In this document: positions 1-5,759 of the stretch, in pieces
Numbering within the stretch: the stretch's first letter is position 1
How the letters are laid out: each line of letters starts with the position of its first letter
Assembly: GCA_029212745.1 (NCBI GenBank)
Contig: JARGOL010000011.1
Location: 1 to 64,000 of the forward strand
Source of the DNA: Alcanivoracaceae bacterium
Lineage (GTDB): Bacteria; Pseudomonadota; Gammaproteobacteria; Pseudomonadales; Alcanivoracaceae
Length of the DNA stretch: 64,000 bases
Direction of reading: 5' to 3'
Position numbers and translations under genes: made by a program
Notes under the pieces: generated by a model
The model's input: the letters and a program-made list of their open reading frames with translations, nothing else
The model's database searches: none
What the model was told of the DNA's origin: nothing

Positions 1-118
1 TCAAGGGAGAAACTGCCGGAGATGCGAACTGGCTCCTGCCCTGGATGCCGGACTGCCCTGCCGTGGGCAGTGAAATCAAACAGCCATCACACGTCGATTT
101 GGAAGAAAGAGCCAAGCG
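1..118 (-). other. Truncated ninth integron cassette, copy of cassette 1
   Basis: Read on the minus strand, this is the start of the cassette that follows the attC site at 119-179, and it is cut by the window edge. It matches the first cassette (3438-3556) without gaps, with about ten mismatches over roughly 113 bases. The TTG-initiated reading frame of cassette 1 stays open here through the whole visible part. No function is recognised. It shows that the same or a closely related cassette occurs twice in the array, once next to attI and once eight cassettes downstream. Confidence 0.75.
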
Positions 119-179
119 CCCTAACGTCGCAAACAGGGGCTCGCGTAGCGAGTCCCCGGCCTGCTTTGCCTTGTTATGT
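119..179 (-). other. attC: attC site of the DCC-family cassette
   Basis: Imperfect inverted repeat of about 60 bp bounded by core sites: on the minus strand it starts ACATAAC and ends GTTAGGG. The inner arms (minus strand CAAGGCAAAGCAGGC and GCCCCTGTTTGCGACG) are shared with six other sites in the array, and the centre is a palindromic GC-rich loop. It lies directly after the stop codon of the cassette gene at 174-584, as expected for an attC recombination site used by the integron integrase. Confidence 0.9.
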
Positions 180-584
180 TTGAATACCGATAAATCGTTT
201 CATTATCTCTGGGTCTGGTACCTGACATTGGTCTGTCCTACCAAAAAGATTGTACCGATTCCGGGCAAATACGCGGTAGAGCCAGTCTCTAACGGGCCTT
301 GGTATGATTCTAGTGGCCTTAAAAAGCCACCAACCCCCGGTTAGCTCACCGGCTATCTCGAGTGCCGCTTCGGTCCAGATATAGCACCTGCCGTTCTTTA
401 CCAGCAAGAAGGTGTCCTGGCCTACGTTGGGGACACTGTGCTTTTTTATTAACTTCTGCGCATATTCGGACTGCATGGGCGTGAACTTAAAGCGCGCAGC
501 AGGATCTCGCTTGATAATGAACCTCACAGCCCCATTGCAGAAGTTGCATACGCCATCGTAAATAACCACTCGCGATTCAGACAT
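174..584 (-). CDS. DCC-family thiol-disulfide oxidoreductase-like protein, cassette gene
   Basis: A 136-residue protein with the family's hallmark motif DGVCNFC near residues 10-16 (Cys13 and Cys16), matching DCC1-like (DUF393) thioredoxin-fold proteins, which are predicted thiol-disulfide oxidoreductases. No signal peptide is visible, so it is probably cytoplasmic. A TTG two codons upstream is possible, but the ATG at 584 is preferred; neither has a strong ribosome binding site, which is common in cassette genes. It sits between attC sites 119-179 and 597-657 as a one-gene cassette. The physiological substrate is unknown. Confidence 0.85.
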   Translation of the reverse strand: MSESRVVIYDGVCNFCNGAVRFIIKRDPAARFKFTPMQSEYAQKLIKKHSVPNVGQDTFLLVKNGRCYIWTEAALEIAGELTGGWWLFKATRIIPRPVRDWLYRVFARNRYNLFGRTDQCQVPDPEIMKRFIGIQT

Positions 585-596
585 GCTCAATTCACA

Positions 597-657
597 ACAT
601 AACGTCGCAAACAGGGGCGCGCTTTAGCGCGTCCCCGCCTGCTTTGCCTTGTTAAGT
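597..657 (-). other. attC: attC site
   Basis: Same attC family as the site at 119-179. On the minus strand it begins with ACTTAAC, carries the shared CAAGGCAAAGCAGGC and GCCCCTGTTTGCGACG arms around a GCGC palindrome, and ends with GTTATGT. It closes the cassette whose gene ends at 652. Confidence 0.9.
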
Positions 658-1047
658 TCTCTCGGTGTTTCTTTGTATTTCGAAAACATCTTGCGCTATC
701 GCGTCGACGCTTTCCTTAATGCCGGAGTTGTCGTCGACCGAGACCCGAATTTCTCCCAGGCGGTAGTCGATCATATTCAACGACCGATTGATCTCCTTAA
801 GGGACTCCGAGTCGCCAGAAGAAAAGCCGCCTGATCTTCCAAATAGCACAGCAAAGAAAATAGCCGCCAATAAAATGTGCGTAGGGTCAGTGGCAAAATC
901 GGGTAGCCCTAAGCTAGGGAATAGAACGGCGACTTCGTTAAGCCCAATCAGCAAGCCGACAGCCAGGCCAAAGCACAGACCAATAACAAGAAGAAACATA
1001 AAGATCAGCACAAATATGACTTGCGCGGCGGCGAATAAATCTTTCAT
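652..1047 (-). CDS. Hypothetical membrane protein with C-terminal helix, cassette gene
   Basis: A 131-residue protein. It has a long hydrophobic stretch at residues 8-38, a second membrane segment near 60-74, and a hydrophilic, probably helical tail from about residue 80. The ATG at 1047 was chosen because AGGAGGA lies just upstream (minus strand), an unusually good ribosome binding site for a cassette gene; an upstream TTG at 1068 would put the Shine-Dalgarno sequence inside the gene and start within the attC site. No family is recognised. The position of the good ribosome binding site, beside the R' core of the preceding attC, would let it be translated without a leader. Confidence 0.8.
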   Translation of the reverse strand: MKDLFAAAQVIFVLIFMFLLVIGLCFGLAVGLLIGLNEVAVLFPSLGLPDFATDPTHILLAAIFFAVLFGRSGGFSSGDSESLKEINRSLNMIDYRLGEIRVSVDDNSGIKESVDAIAQDVFEIQRNTERT

Positions 1048-1056
1048 GTCTCCTCC

Positions 1057-1119
1057 TCTTAACGCCAAGCTAAGCGGCTGCCTGAAAGGCAGTCCGCGAA
1101 TTTCAGCGACTTGTTATGT
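1057..1119 (-). other. attC: Divergent attC site
   Basis: Core sites are ACATAAC at the start and GTTAAGA at the end (minus strand), and the inner hairpin pairs GCGG and TGCCT with AGGCA and CCGC around a GAA loop. The arms differ from the family shared by the other seven sites, so the cassette it closes (gene 1114-1488) probably came from a different cassette pool. Confidence 0.8.
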
Positions 1120-1488
1120 GTGAACTTCAAATCGAAGCTCTCCGCCAAGTATTTCTACTTGCCCAAAGTCGCCGGCTATTATGAAGCCGCCGGCAGTTTT
1201 CTCTAACTGGTCAATATTGCCATAATCTATGGAACCATCCGGATCCCTCGTGAACGGGCTCTCTTCTTGGGCGCGCAAACCAGTAACTGACTCCAAGCCG
1301 AAGAACCTTAGGCTGGCCCGCCGGTAACACGTATATTCATTATTCTTTGGTTCAGAGTAGTAGCGCGAGGCTGGCCAAATGCTGGCCTCCACGTCAAACA
1401 GCAGGCTTCCGCTCTCCTGGCTCCACCCAAGAACAAAAGAGTCATGCAGATCGATGCCTTCGAAGGCGGGCATTTCCGTCCAGTTCAT
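1114..1488 (-). CDS. Hypothetical protein, cassette gene
   Basis: A 124-residue soluble protein with no signal peptide or membrane segment, acidic overall. The start is the ATG at 1488, ten bases from the preceding attC site; no clear ribosome binding site is present. The stop lies inside its own attC (1057-1119), the usual compact cassette layout. I do not recognise a family. The sequence is aromatic- and beta-rich (for example LLFDVEAS and RASLRFFG), compatible with a small beta-sheet domain, but that is only an impression. Confidence 0.7.
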   Translation of the reverse strand: MNWTEMPAFEGIDLHDSFVLGWSQESGSLLFDVEASIWPASRYYSEPKNNEYTCYRRASLRFFGLESVTGLRAQEESPFTRDPDGSIDYGNIDQLEKTAGGFIIAGDFGQVEILGGELRFEVHT

Positions 1489-1498
1489 CGCAATTCAC

Positions 1499-1558
1499 AC
1501 ATAACGTCGCAAACAGGGGCGCGCGTAGCGCGTCCCTGCCTGCTTTGCCTTGTTATGT
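1499..1558 (-). other. attC: attC site
   Basis: Member of the main attC family in this array, with cores ACATAAC and GTTATGT on the minus strand and the shared AAGGCAAAGCAGGC arm. The central loop is a GCGCGCGTAGCGCG-type palindrome. It closes the cassette whose gene ends at 1553. Confidence 0.9.
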
Positions 1559-1804
1559 GGCCTCACCTTCACCCAGGCTCTTAAAGAAGCTGAAGCCCAG
1601 TGTGAAAAGCAGCGCAATATGGAGGGCAAGTGAAGACCAAAAAATATATGGATCTTCGGGCCCGATAAAAAGCGGCCCGCCACCGTGCGGTCTTGTAACC
1701 CTAAAGACTTTCTCATATTGCCATGCATAGTAAATTAGCCCCGCATCGAGCATGAATGAAGCGGCGTTGGCGATAGTTCTTGTTTCTCGAGATGCTCTAT
1801 ACAT
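1553..1804 (-). CDS. Small membrane protein, cassette gene
   Basis: An 83-residue protein with one weak hydrophobic segment near residues 12-28 and a clear membrane helix at about 52-74 (IFWSSLALHIALLFTLGFSFF region). The start ATG at 1804 is formed by the R' core of the upstream attC itself (GTTATG), so the recombination site supplies the start codon. An internal ATG at 1753 is an alternative, but no ribosome binding site distinguishes them. No family is recognised. Confidence 0.65.
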   Translation of the reverse strand: MYRASRETRTIANAASFMLDAGLIYYAWQYEKVFRVTRPHGGGPLFIGPEDPYIFWSSLALHIALLFTLGFSFFKSLGEGEAT

Positions 1805-1861
1805 AACGTCGCAAACAGGGGCGCGCCTTGGCGCGTCCGCGCTTACTTTGCCTTGTTATGG
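1801..1861 (-). other. attC: attC site
   Basis: Main-family attC. On the minus strand it starts CCATAAC, contains the CAAGGCAAAG arm and a GCGCC palindromic loop, and ends GTTATGT. Its last bases provide the ATG of the following cassette gene (1804). Confidence 0.9.
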
Positions 1862-2212
1862 TTACTCGCACGGCTTTGACTCTGCGAGAAATTCGCAAAA
1901 CGCCAGCCGGCGATGCCTCACTATCACATCTGGCACTTCCTCGCTCATAATAGCGCGCCGTGCCTGATCCTTAAGCAAAGCACCCTCAATCATGGCTAGT
2001 GCGTTATGAAGCTCACAAACGCCCAAGTCGGCTCCGTCCGAGAGAGATTGCTGCAATGTGTCGAAACTCTCTCTCGCAGAGGCTTTGGAGAAATCACTCT
2101 CGCCCCAAGCGAAAGCGTCTCCCTTGCCTTCATTTGCACCCTCGCAGATTGGCCCCGCAATGCCCGCAAGCGGAATAAGAATAATGCAAAGAACGAGGTA
2201 TCTATATTTCAT
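1862..2212 (-). CDS. Hypothetical exported protein, cassette gene
   Basis: A 116-residue protein beginning MKYRYLVLCIILIPLAG, a convincing signal peptide of about 20 residues, followed by a mature domain with four cysteines (Cys after residue 20, and in GVCEL, AFCEF and KPCE). Disulfide-bonded periplasmic location is likely. The longer open frame upstream only translates the attC site (residues such as KARQRTPSAPLLATL), so the ATG at 2212 is the better start. No family is recognised. Confidence 0.7.
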   Translation of the reverse strand: MKYRYLVLCIILIPLAGIAGPICEGANEGKGDAFAWGESDFSKASARESFDTLQQSLSDGADLGVCELHNALAMIEGALLKDQARRAIMSEEVPDVIVRHRRLAFCEFLAESKPCE

Positions 2213-2221
2213 CCGAACAAT

Positions 2222-2276
2222 CCATAACGTTGCGAGCAGGGGCGCCGAAGGCGTCCGCTGCCTTGCCTTGTTAGGC
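2222..2276 (-). other. attC: attC site
   Basis: Main-family attC, slightly shorter than the others. On the minus strand it starts GCCTAAC, a perfect RYYYAAC core, and ends GTTATGG. The central loop is GGACGCCTTCGGCGCC-like, the same as in the site at 3206-3260. Confidence 0.9.
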
Positions 2277-2287
2277 ACTCCGACATC

Positions 2288-2758
2288 TCAATATTGAGAA
2301 AAATCAAGTGTGCCATCACTATTTATCCCTATTGGCTTCAAGGAAGCAGAATATCTTTGGCCATCCTTCCACGCTCGATATGTATAGTTGACCCAAAGGT
2401 CATTTGATTGAGGATCTCCGCTTAATGTCGATTCAACGACATATCGATCGTAGTGCGAGAAAGGGAGGCCAGTTTTCGGAAAAGGGCTCTCAGGATTTAT
2501 AGAGCGTACTTTCACGCGCAGAATATCCCCGGACCCCGTAAATATGAAGACGAATAAATGTGTCTCATCTCCCTTTGTGCCCGATAACGCTGCCGAAGTC
2601 CTATTCTCGTTCCAGGAAGCATCCGGCATTCCATTTACTTTCTCATAGCTGAGGCCCAACTGGGTCATTTCACTGCGCATTGCTTCAATGAGAGCGTCTT
2701 CGGAGGCCGCTGCTATCGACGACCAGGCTGAAAGAACAAGAAGGAGGATATATCTCAT
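2288..2758 (-). CDS. Hypothetical exported protein, cassette gene
   Basis: A 156-residue protein starting MRYILLLVLSAWSSIAAAS, a typical signal peptide cleaved after about residue 18, followed by a soluble domain without membrane segments or cysteines. AGGAGG-like bases (minus strand ATCCTCC complement) lie just inside the coding start, so ribosome binding is not clearly resolved. The mature part looks like a small alpha/beta domain; I do not recognise it. One-gene cassette between attC sites 2222-2276 and 2767-2827. Confidence 0.75.
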   Translation of the reverse strand: MRYILLLVLSAWSSIAAASEDALIEAMRSEMTQLGLSYEKVNGMPDASWNENRTSAALSGTKGDETHLFVFIFTGSGDILRVKVRSINPESPFPKTGLPFSHYDRYVVESTLSGDPQSNDLWVNYTYRAWKDGQRYSASLKPIGINSDGTLDFSQY

Positions 2759-2766
2759 GAGCTTAA

Positions 2767-2827
2767 GCCTAACGTCGCCAACAGGGGCCCGCGTTAGCGG
2801 GTCCCTGCCTGCTTGGCCTTGTTAGAC
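2767..2827 (-). other. attC: attC site
   Basis: Main-family attC with both cores close to consensus: on the minus strand GTCTAAC at the start and GTTAGGC at the end. The central loop is a CCCGC-TAA-CGCGGG-like palindrome. Confidence 0.92.
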
Positions 2828-3175
2828 CTAGCCTGCAGCGGCTTTTGCAGGGCCAACAATCATTGCAATTGAATCTCCATCTTCCTTGTAGCTTAGATAG
2901 AGAAGGTAAGGGGCTAGAAACATGATCCCGAAAAAGACTGCCACCGCTCCAAGAGCGAGCCCTTTTGGTGTGAATCCGCTCCTCCATGACGTCCAAATTC
3001 CTGAAAGCATCAGGAAGCACATGAAATCGAAGTTGAATTGGCCTGACCAAGTCATTGCAAACATCTCGCCGAAAAATATGGGAACCAGATTCCAGCCGTG
3101 ATTTACGCCTACAACGCCGGTGTATCCTAATATTCCGACTATAACTAATACTAAAAAGGATCTGAAAATTGCCAT
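2828..3175 (-). CDS. Small three-helix membrane protein (DUF2834-like), cassette gene
   Basis: A 115-residue protein with hydrophobic segments at about 5-25, 46-62 and 74-95. The run GWNLVPIFFGEMFAMTW followed by GQFNFDFMCFLMLSG resembles DUF2834-type small membrane proteins as I remember them; the family assignment is tentative. The ATG at 3175 follows the R' core by 30 bases. The stop codon is inside its attC. Function unknown. Confidence 0.75.
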   Translation of the reverse strand: MAIFRSFLVLVIVGILGYTGVVGVNHGWNLVPIFFGEMFAMTWSGQFNFDFMCFLMLSGIWTSWRSGFTPKGLALGAVAVFFGIMFLAPYLLYLSYKEDGDSIAMIVGPAKAAAG

Positions 3176-3205
3176 GCTGCAGCCTCCGATTTCTGTCGTC
3201 TACGC

Positions 3206-3260
3206 GTCTAACGTCGCGAGCAGGGGCGCCGAAGGCGTCCGCTGCCTTGCCTTGTTAGCG
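3206..3260 (-). other. attC: attC site of the attI-proximal cassette
   Basis: On the minus strand it starts CGCTAAC and ends GTTAGAC, the perfect complement of a GTCTAAC core, with the main-family arms between. It closes the first cassette, whose sequence runs from the attI junction near 3563 down to this site. Confidence 0.9.
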
Positions 3261-3325
3261 GGTGCGCCGTGACTGCGCTGCAGAGAGCCCAGCATGGGCG
3301 CTGCGCCAGCGGCGCCCCGCGATAA

Positions 3326-3553
3326 CTAATGGCACACGGAACAGGACTGATGCCTGGCCGTGGCCGCCTGCCTTGATTGTGGCATGCCCAAAAGAATGCT
3401 CAAGCCTGAATGCCAGGCCTCACTGCCAACTAATGGCTTCAAGGGAGAAACTGCCGGATATGCGAACTGGCTCCTGCCCTGGATGCCGGACTGCCCTGCC
3501 GCGGGCAGTGAAATCAAATTGCTATCAAGCGCCGTTTTAGAAGAAAGAGCCAA
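3326..3553 (-). CDS. Possible 75-residue ORF of the first cassette
   Basis: The roughly 300-base cassette between attI and the attC at 3206-3260 has no convincing protein. Its best minus-strand frame starts with TTG at 3553 and runs 75 codons. Two points favour it: the TTG lies five bases after the stop of the attI leader ORF (3559-3615), and the same frame stays open in the copy of this cassette at 1-118. Against it: no recognised domain, a rare start codon, and mostly amino-acid-changing differences between the two copies. The cassette may instead be non-coding. Confidence 0.3.
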   Translation of the reverse strand: MALSSKTALDSNLISLPAAGQSGIQGRSQFAYPAVSPLKPLVGSEAWHSGLSILLGMPQSRQAATARHQSCSVCH

Positions 3554-3556
3554 GCG

Positions 3557-3620
3557 CCCTAACAGTTAATTAGGTCGACCGGGTCGACCTTTTTCTTGTC
3601 GGTTTTGTTGTTCATGGCGC
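3557..3620 (-). other. attI: attI recombination site
   Basis: The cassette array begins at a core sequence GTTAGGG (minus strand, 3557-3563), and no cassette-type attC lies between it and the integrase gene, so the attI site must be here. Two copies of the 8-bp palindrome GGTCGACC (3573-3580 and 3582-3589), one base apart, lie just outside the core and could be accessory integrase contacts, as direct repeats are in attI1. The exact right boundary is a guess. Confidence 0.65.
3559..3615 (-). CDS. attI-embedded 18-codon leader ORF
   Basis: On the minus strand an ATG at 3615 begins an 18-codon ORF encoding MNNKTDKKKVDPVDLINC. AGGAAG stands eight bases upstream, a good ribosome binding site. Its stop codon, TAG, spans the attI/cassette crossover: the codon TGT ends at the core and the TAG comes from the cassette side (GTTAG). 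Cassette genes here mostly lack ribosome binding sites, so the ORF could load ribosomes that then reach the first cassette, as the short ORF-11 in attI1 of class 1 integrons is known to do. Expression is inferred. Confidence 0.5.
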   Translation of the reverse strand: MNNKTDKKKVDPVDLINC

Positions 3621-3883
3621 TAGCTTCCTACAGCGGAATATGTATTTCAATTCAGTCGTTTGGGTTTGTCTGGGGTTTTGTGCGTCGGAGAAAAGCCGGC
3701 ACGGGCGGTTTAATCCTGGCTCTGGCGGCGTGATATCTAATTGATATCGCCCGTGTCTTCTGCCTTTTAATCAGTAACTTACCAGTTTGCGATGTGAGTT
3801 CTGACGTCGATAGTAGGTCTTGGCCGGTTTGCAGGATGGTCGGTGGCAATCAGCGTGTTTATTCACGTTGGCAGGAGACATCG
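3616..3883. promoter_or_regulatory. Integron control region between attI and intI
   Basis: Non-coding stretch that must hold the divergent promoters for the cassettes (Pc, leftward) and intI (rightward). I could not assign convincing -35/-10 pairs for either. There is a repeat of GATATC at 3732-3737 and 3743-3748 separated by TAATT. No LexA-type operator was found by eye, although many integrase genes have one. AT-richer than the flanking genes. Confidence 0.45.
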
Positions 3884-4882
3884 ATGACAAATCGCGCGGA
3901 TGATATTCCCAGGGCGCTGCCAGAGCGGCCCACTCGGCTCATGGACCAGTTTCGGGCCTGGATGCGGTCTCGCCACTACAGCTATCGTACCGAGCAATCC
4001 TATGTTCACTGGGTGGTAGCATTTATCCGGTTTCACAAGCGCCGCCACCCCCGCGAAATGGGAGCTCATCATATAGAGGCCTTTCTCAATCACCTGTCTG
4101 TGAACCGGCGGTGCAGTATTGGCACGCAAAAGATAGCGCTCAACGCGATCAACTGCCTGTATCGGAAATTTCTCCAGATCGACTATGGCCAGCTCAGCTA
4201 TAGAGGATCGCGCCGACAGCCGCGCGTGCCGGTAGTTTTCAGTGAAGCGGAGGTGCTGGCCATCATTGAGCGTTTGGCTGACCCCTTCAAGCTGATGGCA
4301 GAGCTGATGTACGGAGCGGGGCTGCGGGTGTCCGAGGTGCTTCGTTTGCGCATCAAGGATCTTGATTTTGACCAGGGCCAGCTTATTGTGCGCGAGGGCA
4401 AGGGTCGCCGTGATCGCATTACCATGTTGCCACGGTCGCTGCAGGAGCGGTTGGGGGCACAGGTGCTGTTGGCGCGGTGGTATTACCAGCGCGATCAGCA
4501 AAGCGGGGTTGGGCCGGCATGGATGCCATACGGGCTGGCGCGCAAGTACCCGGGTCAGGCCTCACAGCTGGGCTGGCAGTTTATTTTTCCGTCGAAAGAG
4601 CCCGCCACCGATCCGCAAACAGGCATTGTCCGTCGGCATCACCACCATCCCGATACCATCCGTAAGTATGTAAAGAGGGCCGCTGTGGATGCCGGCATTA
4701 CCAAGCTCTGCGGTCCGCACACCTTCCGGCACTCGTTTGCCACACGCCTGCTGGAGGCTGGCTACGACATCCGCACGGTCCAGGAGCTGCTTGGTCATTC
4801 CGATGTGTCTACCACCCAGCGTTACCTGCATGTGCTAAATCGTGGCGGTGTTGGTGTGATCAGCCCGGTGGACAGGCGCTAG
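3884..4882 (+). CDS. intI: Integron integrase IntI
   Basis: A 332-residue tyrosine recombinase that inserts and excises cassettes by attI x attC recombination. It has an N-terminal SAM-like domain (residues about 15-100) and a catalytic domain with Arg148 (GAGLRVSE), Lys173, His279 and Arg282 (HTFRH), His305 (LLGHSD) and Tyr314. The extra segment specific to integron integrases is present around residues 205-270 (KYPGQ, TDPQTGIVRRHH). The ATG at 3884 is preceded by GGAG; the open frame extends 30 codons upstream from a GTG but without family similarity. It is transcribed away from the cassettes, the standard integron arrangement. Intact and probably active. Confidence 0.96.
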   Translation: MTNRADDIPRALPERPTRLMDQFRAWMRSRHYSYRTEQSYVHWVVAFIRFHKRRHPREMGAHHIEAFLNHLSVNRRCSIGTQKIALNAINCLYRKFLQIDYGQLSYRGSRRQPRVPVVFSEAEVLAIIERLADPFKLMAELMYGAGLRVSEVLRLRIKDLDFDQGQLIVREGKGRRDRITMLPRSLQERLGAQVLLARWYYQRDQQSGVGPAWMPYGLARKYPGQASQLGWQFIFPSKEPATDPQTGIVRRHHHHPDTIRKYVKRAAVDAGITKLCGPHTFRHSFATRLLEAGYDIRTVQELLGHSDVSTTQRYLHVLNRGGVGVISPVDRR

Positions 4883-4894
4883 GCGTCTGTGGGG

Positions 4895-4914
4895 GCGCCT
4901 TTTCAGGCGCTTTT
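4895..4914 (+). terminator. Terminator after intI
   Basis: Hairpin GCGCCT-TTTC-AGGCGC followed by TTTT, 12 bases after the intI stop. It overlaps the last codons of the convergent tetR gene. The minus-strand version lacks a T-run, so it should act mainly on intI transcripts. Confidence 0.7.
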
Positions 4915-5616
4915 GGGCGTTGCTGCACTGAACAGCACCGAGAGCGTATCGCCGGCGCTGTAACGTTGCTTGATCTCGGCCAGGTGGCTGGCAGCGTCGC
5001 CGCGCAGGTACGGTGCCTCCAGGCACACCAGCTGGTAGATGCCCTGGCGCAGCAGGGTGTGGTCGAGGCTTTCCTGTTGCTTCTCCGGCGGCACCAGGCC
5101 GTGCACAAAGCCGGTCCAGCTGGCGGTGATCACCCAGGTGTTCACCATCAGCGCACGCAGCTCTTCGTCGGTGGCCTCCAGCAGGCCGGCACTGCGCAGT
5201 CCCTCATACACCCGCAGGCCCTGCTCCAGCGTGCGCTGCACGAAGGCGTTGTAGCGCAGCCGCAGGTCCTCGTCCTGGTTCAGCAGGTGCGACAGGTCGC
5301 GGTGGAAGAAGCGCGCCCCCCACATGCTGTCGAGGATCGATTCCAGGTAGCCCATCTTGTCCTGCCAGGTCAGCACGCGGTCTTCCGGCACCTGCAGGAA
5401 GCCGCTCACCAGGGCCTCGTAGTGATTGAACAGCTCCGAGACGATGTCGGCCTTGTTGCGGAAGTGGTAGTACAGGTTGCCCGGCGAGATGCCCAGGTCC
5501 TCGGCGATGTGGTTGGTGGTCACATTGCGCTCGCCCTGGGCATTGAACAGCCGCAGGGCGCTATCAAGGATGCGTTCCCGGGTGCTGCCAGGGCTTTTGC
5601 GGGCGGTAGTCGTCAT
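4903..5616 (-). CDS. TetR/AcrR-family transcriptional regulator
   Basis: A 237-residue regulator with an N-terminal TetR helix-turn-helix (residues about 12-60, including TTNHIAEDLGISPGNLYYHF) and a C-terminal ligand-binding domain. It is divergent from the aldehyde dehydrogenase/GMC operon across a 143-base gap containing two perfect inverted repeats, so it is the obvious candidate repressor of that operon and of itself. From memory, Pseudomonas aeruginosa has the same tetR/ALDH/GMC/coaD order (PA0367 to PA0363). The effector is probably a fatty alcohol, aldehyde or acyl compound, but this is inferred from the neighbours only. Confidence 0.93.
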   Translation of the reverse strand: MTTTARKSPGSTRERILDSALRLFNAQGERNVTTNHIAEDLGISPGNLYYHFRNKADIVSELFNHYEALVSGFLQVPEDRVLTWQDKMGYLESILDSMWGARFFHRDLSHLLNQDEDLRLRYNAFVQRTLEQGLRVYEGLRSAGLLEATDEELRALMVNTWVITASWTGFVHGLVPPEKQQESLDHTLLRQGIYQLVCLEAPYLRGDAASHLAEIKQRYSAGDTLSVLFSAATPKSA

Positions 5617-5661
5617 TTCGGGCCAGTTTGTCCGTTTATCGGCAGGCGGGGGCCGTGCCTG

Positions 5662-5689
5662 TTGACAGTTAGAGTAATTGCTCTAAAAA
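5662..5689 (+). promoter_or_regulatory. Promoter of the ALDH/GMC operon with overlapping palindrome
   Basis: TTGACA at 5662-5667 and TAAAAA at 5684-5689 with a 16-base spacer make a good sigma-70 promoter toward the aldehyde dehydrogenase gene. The spacer contains the perfect inverted repeat TTAGAG-N6-CTCTAA (5669-5686), so a protein bound there would block the promoter. Confidence 0.6.
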
Positions 5690-5692
5690 TCG

Positions 5693-5711
5693 TTGGTCAA
5701 GTACTGACCAA
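5693..5711. promoter_or_regulatory. Candidate TetR operator TTGGTCA-N5-TGACCAA
   Basis: Perfect 7-bp inverted repeat with a 5-bp spacer, just downstream of the ALDH promoter and in the tetR promoter region. Its size and symmetry fit a TetR-family dimer. On the minus strand it includes TTGACC, a possible -35 element of tetR. Confidence 0.6.
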
Positions 5712-5759
5712 TAATTTCACTGTCCGGATTGCCGGCTTCAGATACCAGGGAGGCCCCTC

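Noticed and set aside
45-344. Plus-strand ORF across the first attC
   Set aside because: It translates the attC hairpin and runs against the cassette direction; the minus-strand DCC gene is supported by motifs.
3262-3540. Plus-strand 92-codon ORF in the first cassette
   Set aside because: Wrong orientation for a cassette gene and no similarity; the minus-strand TTG frame is the better, though weak, candidate.
1-3563. CRISPR array in the repeat-rich left end
   Set aside because: The repeats are about 60 bp inverted structures with core GTT sites and unequal gene-bearing spacing, which are attC sites, not CRISPR repeats.
3616-3883. LexA box and Pc promoter expected near intI
   Set aside because: I looked for CTG-N10-CAG-like operators and for a leftward -35/-10 pair. 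Nothing close to consensus stood out, so neither is claimed.
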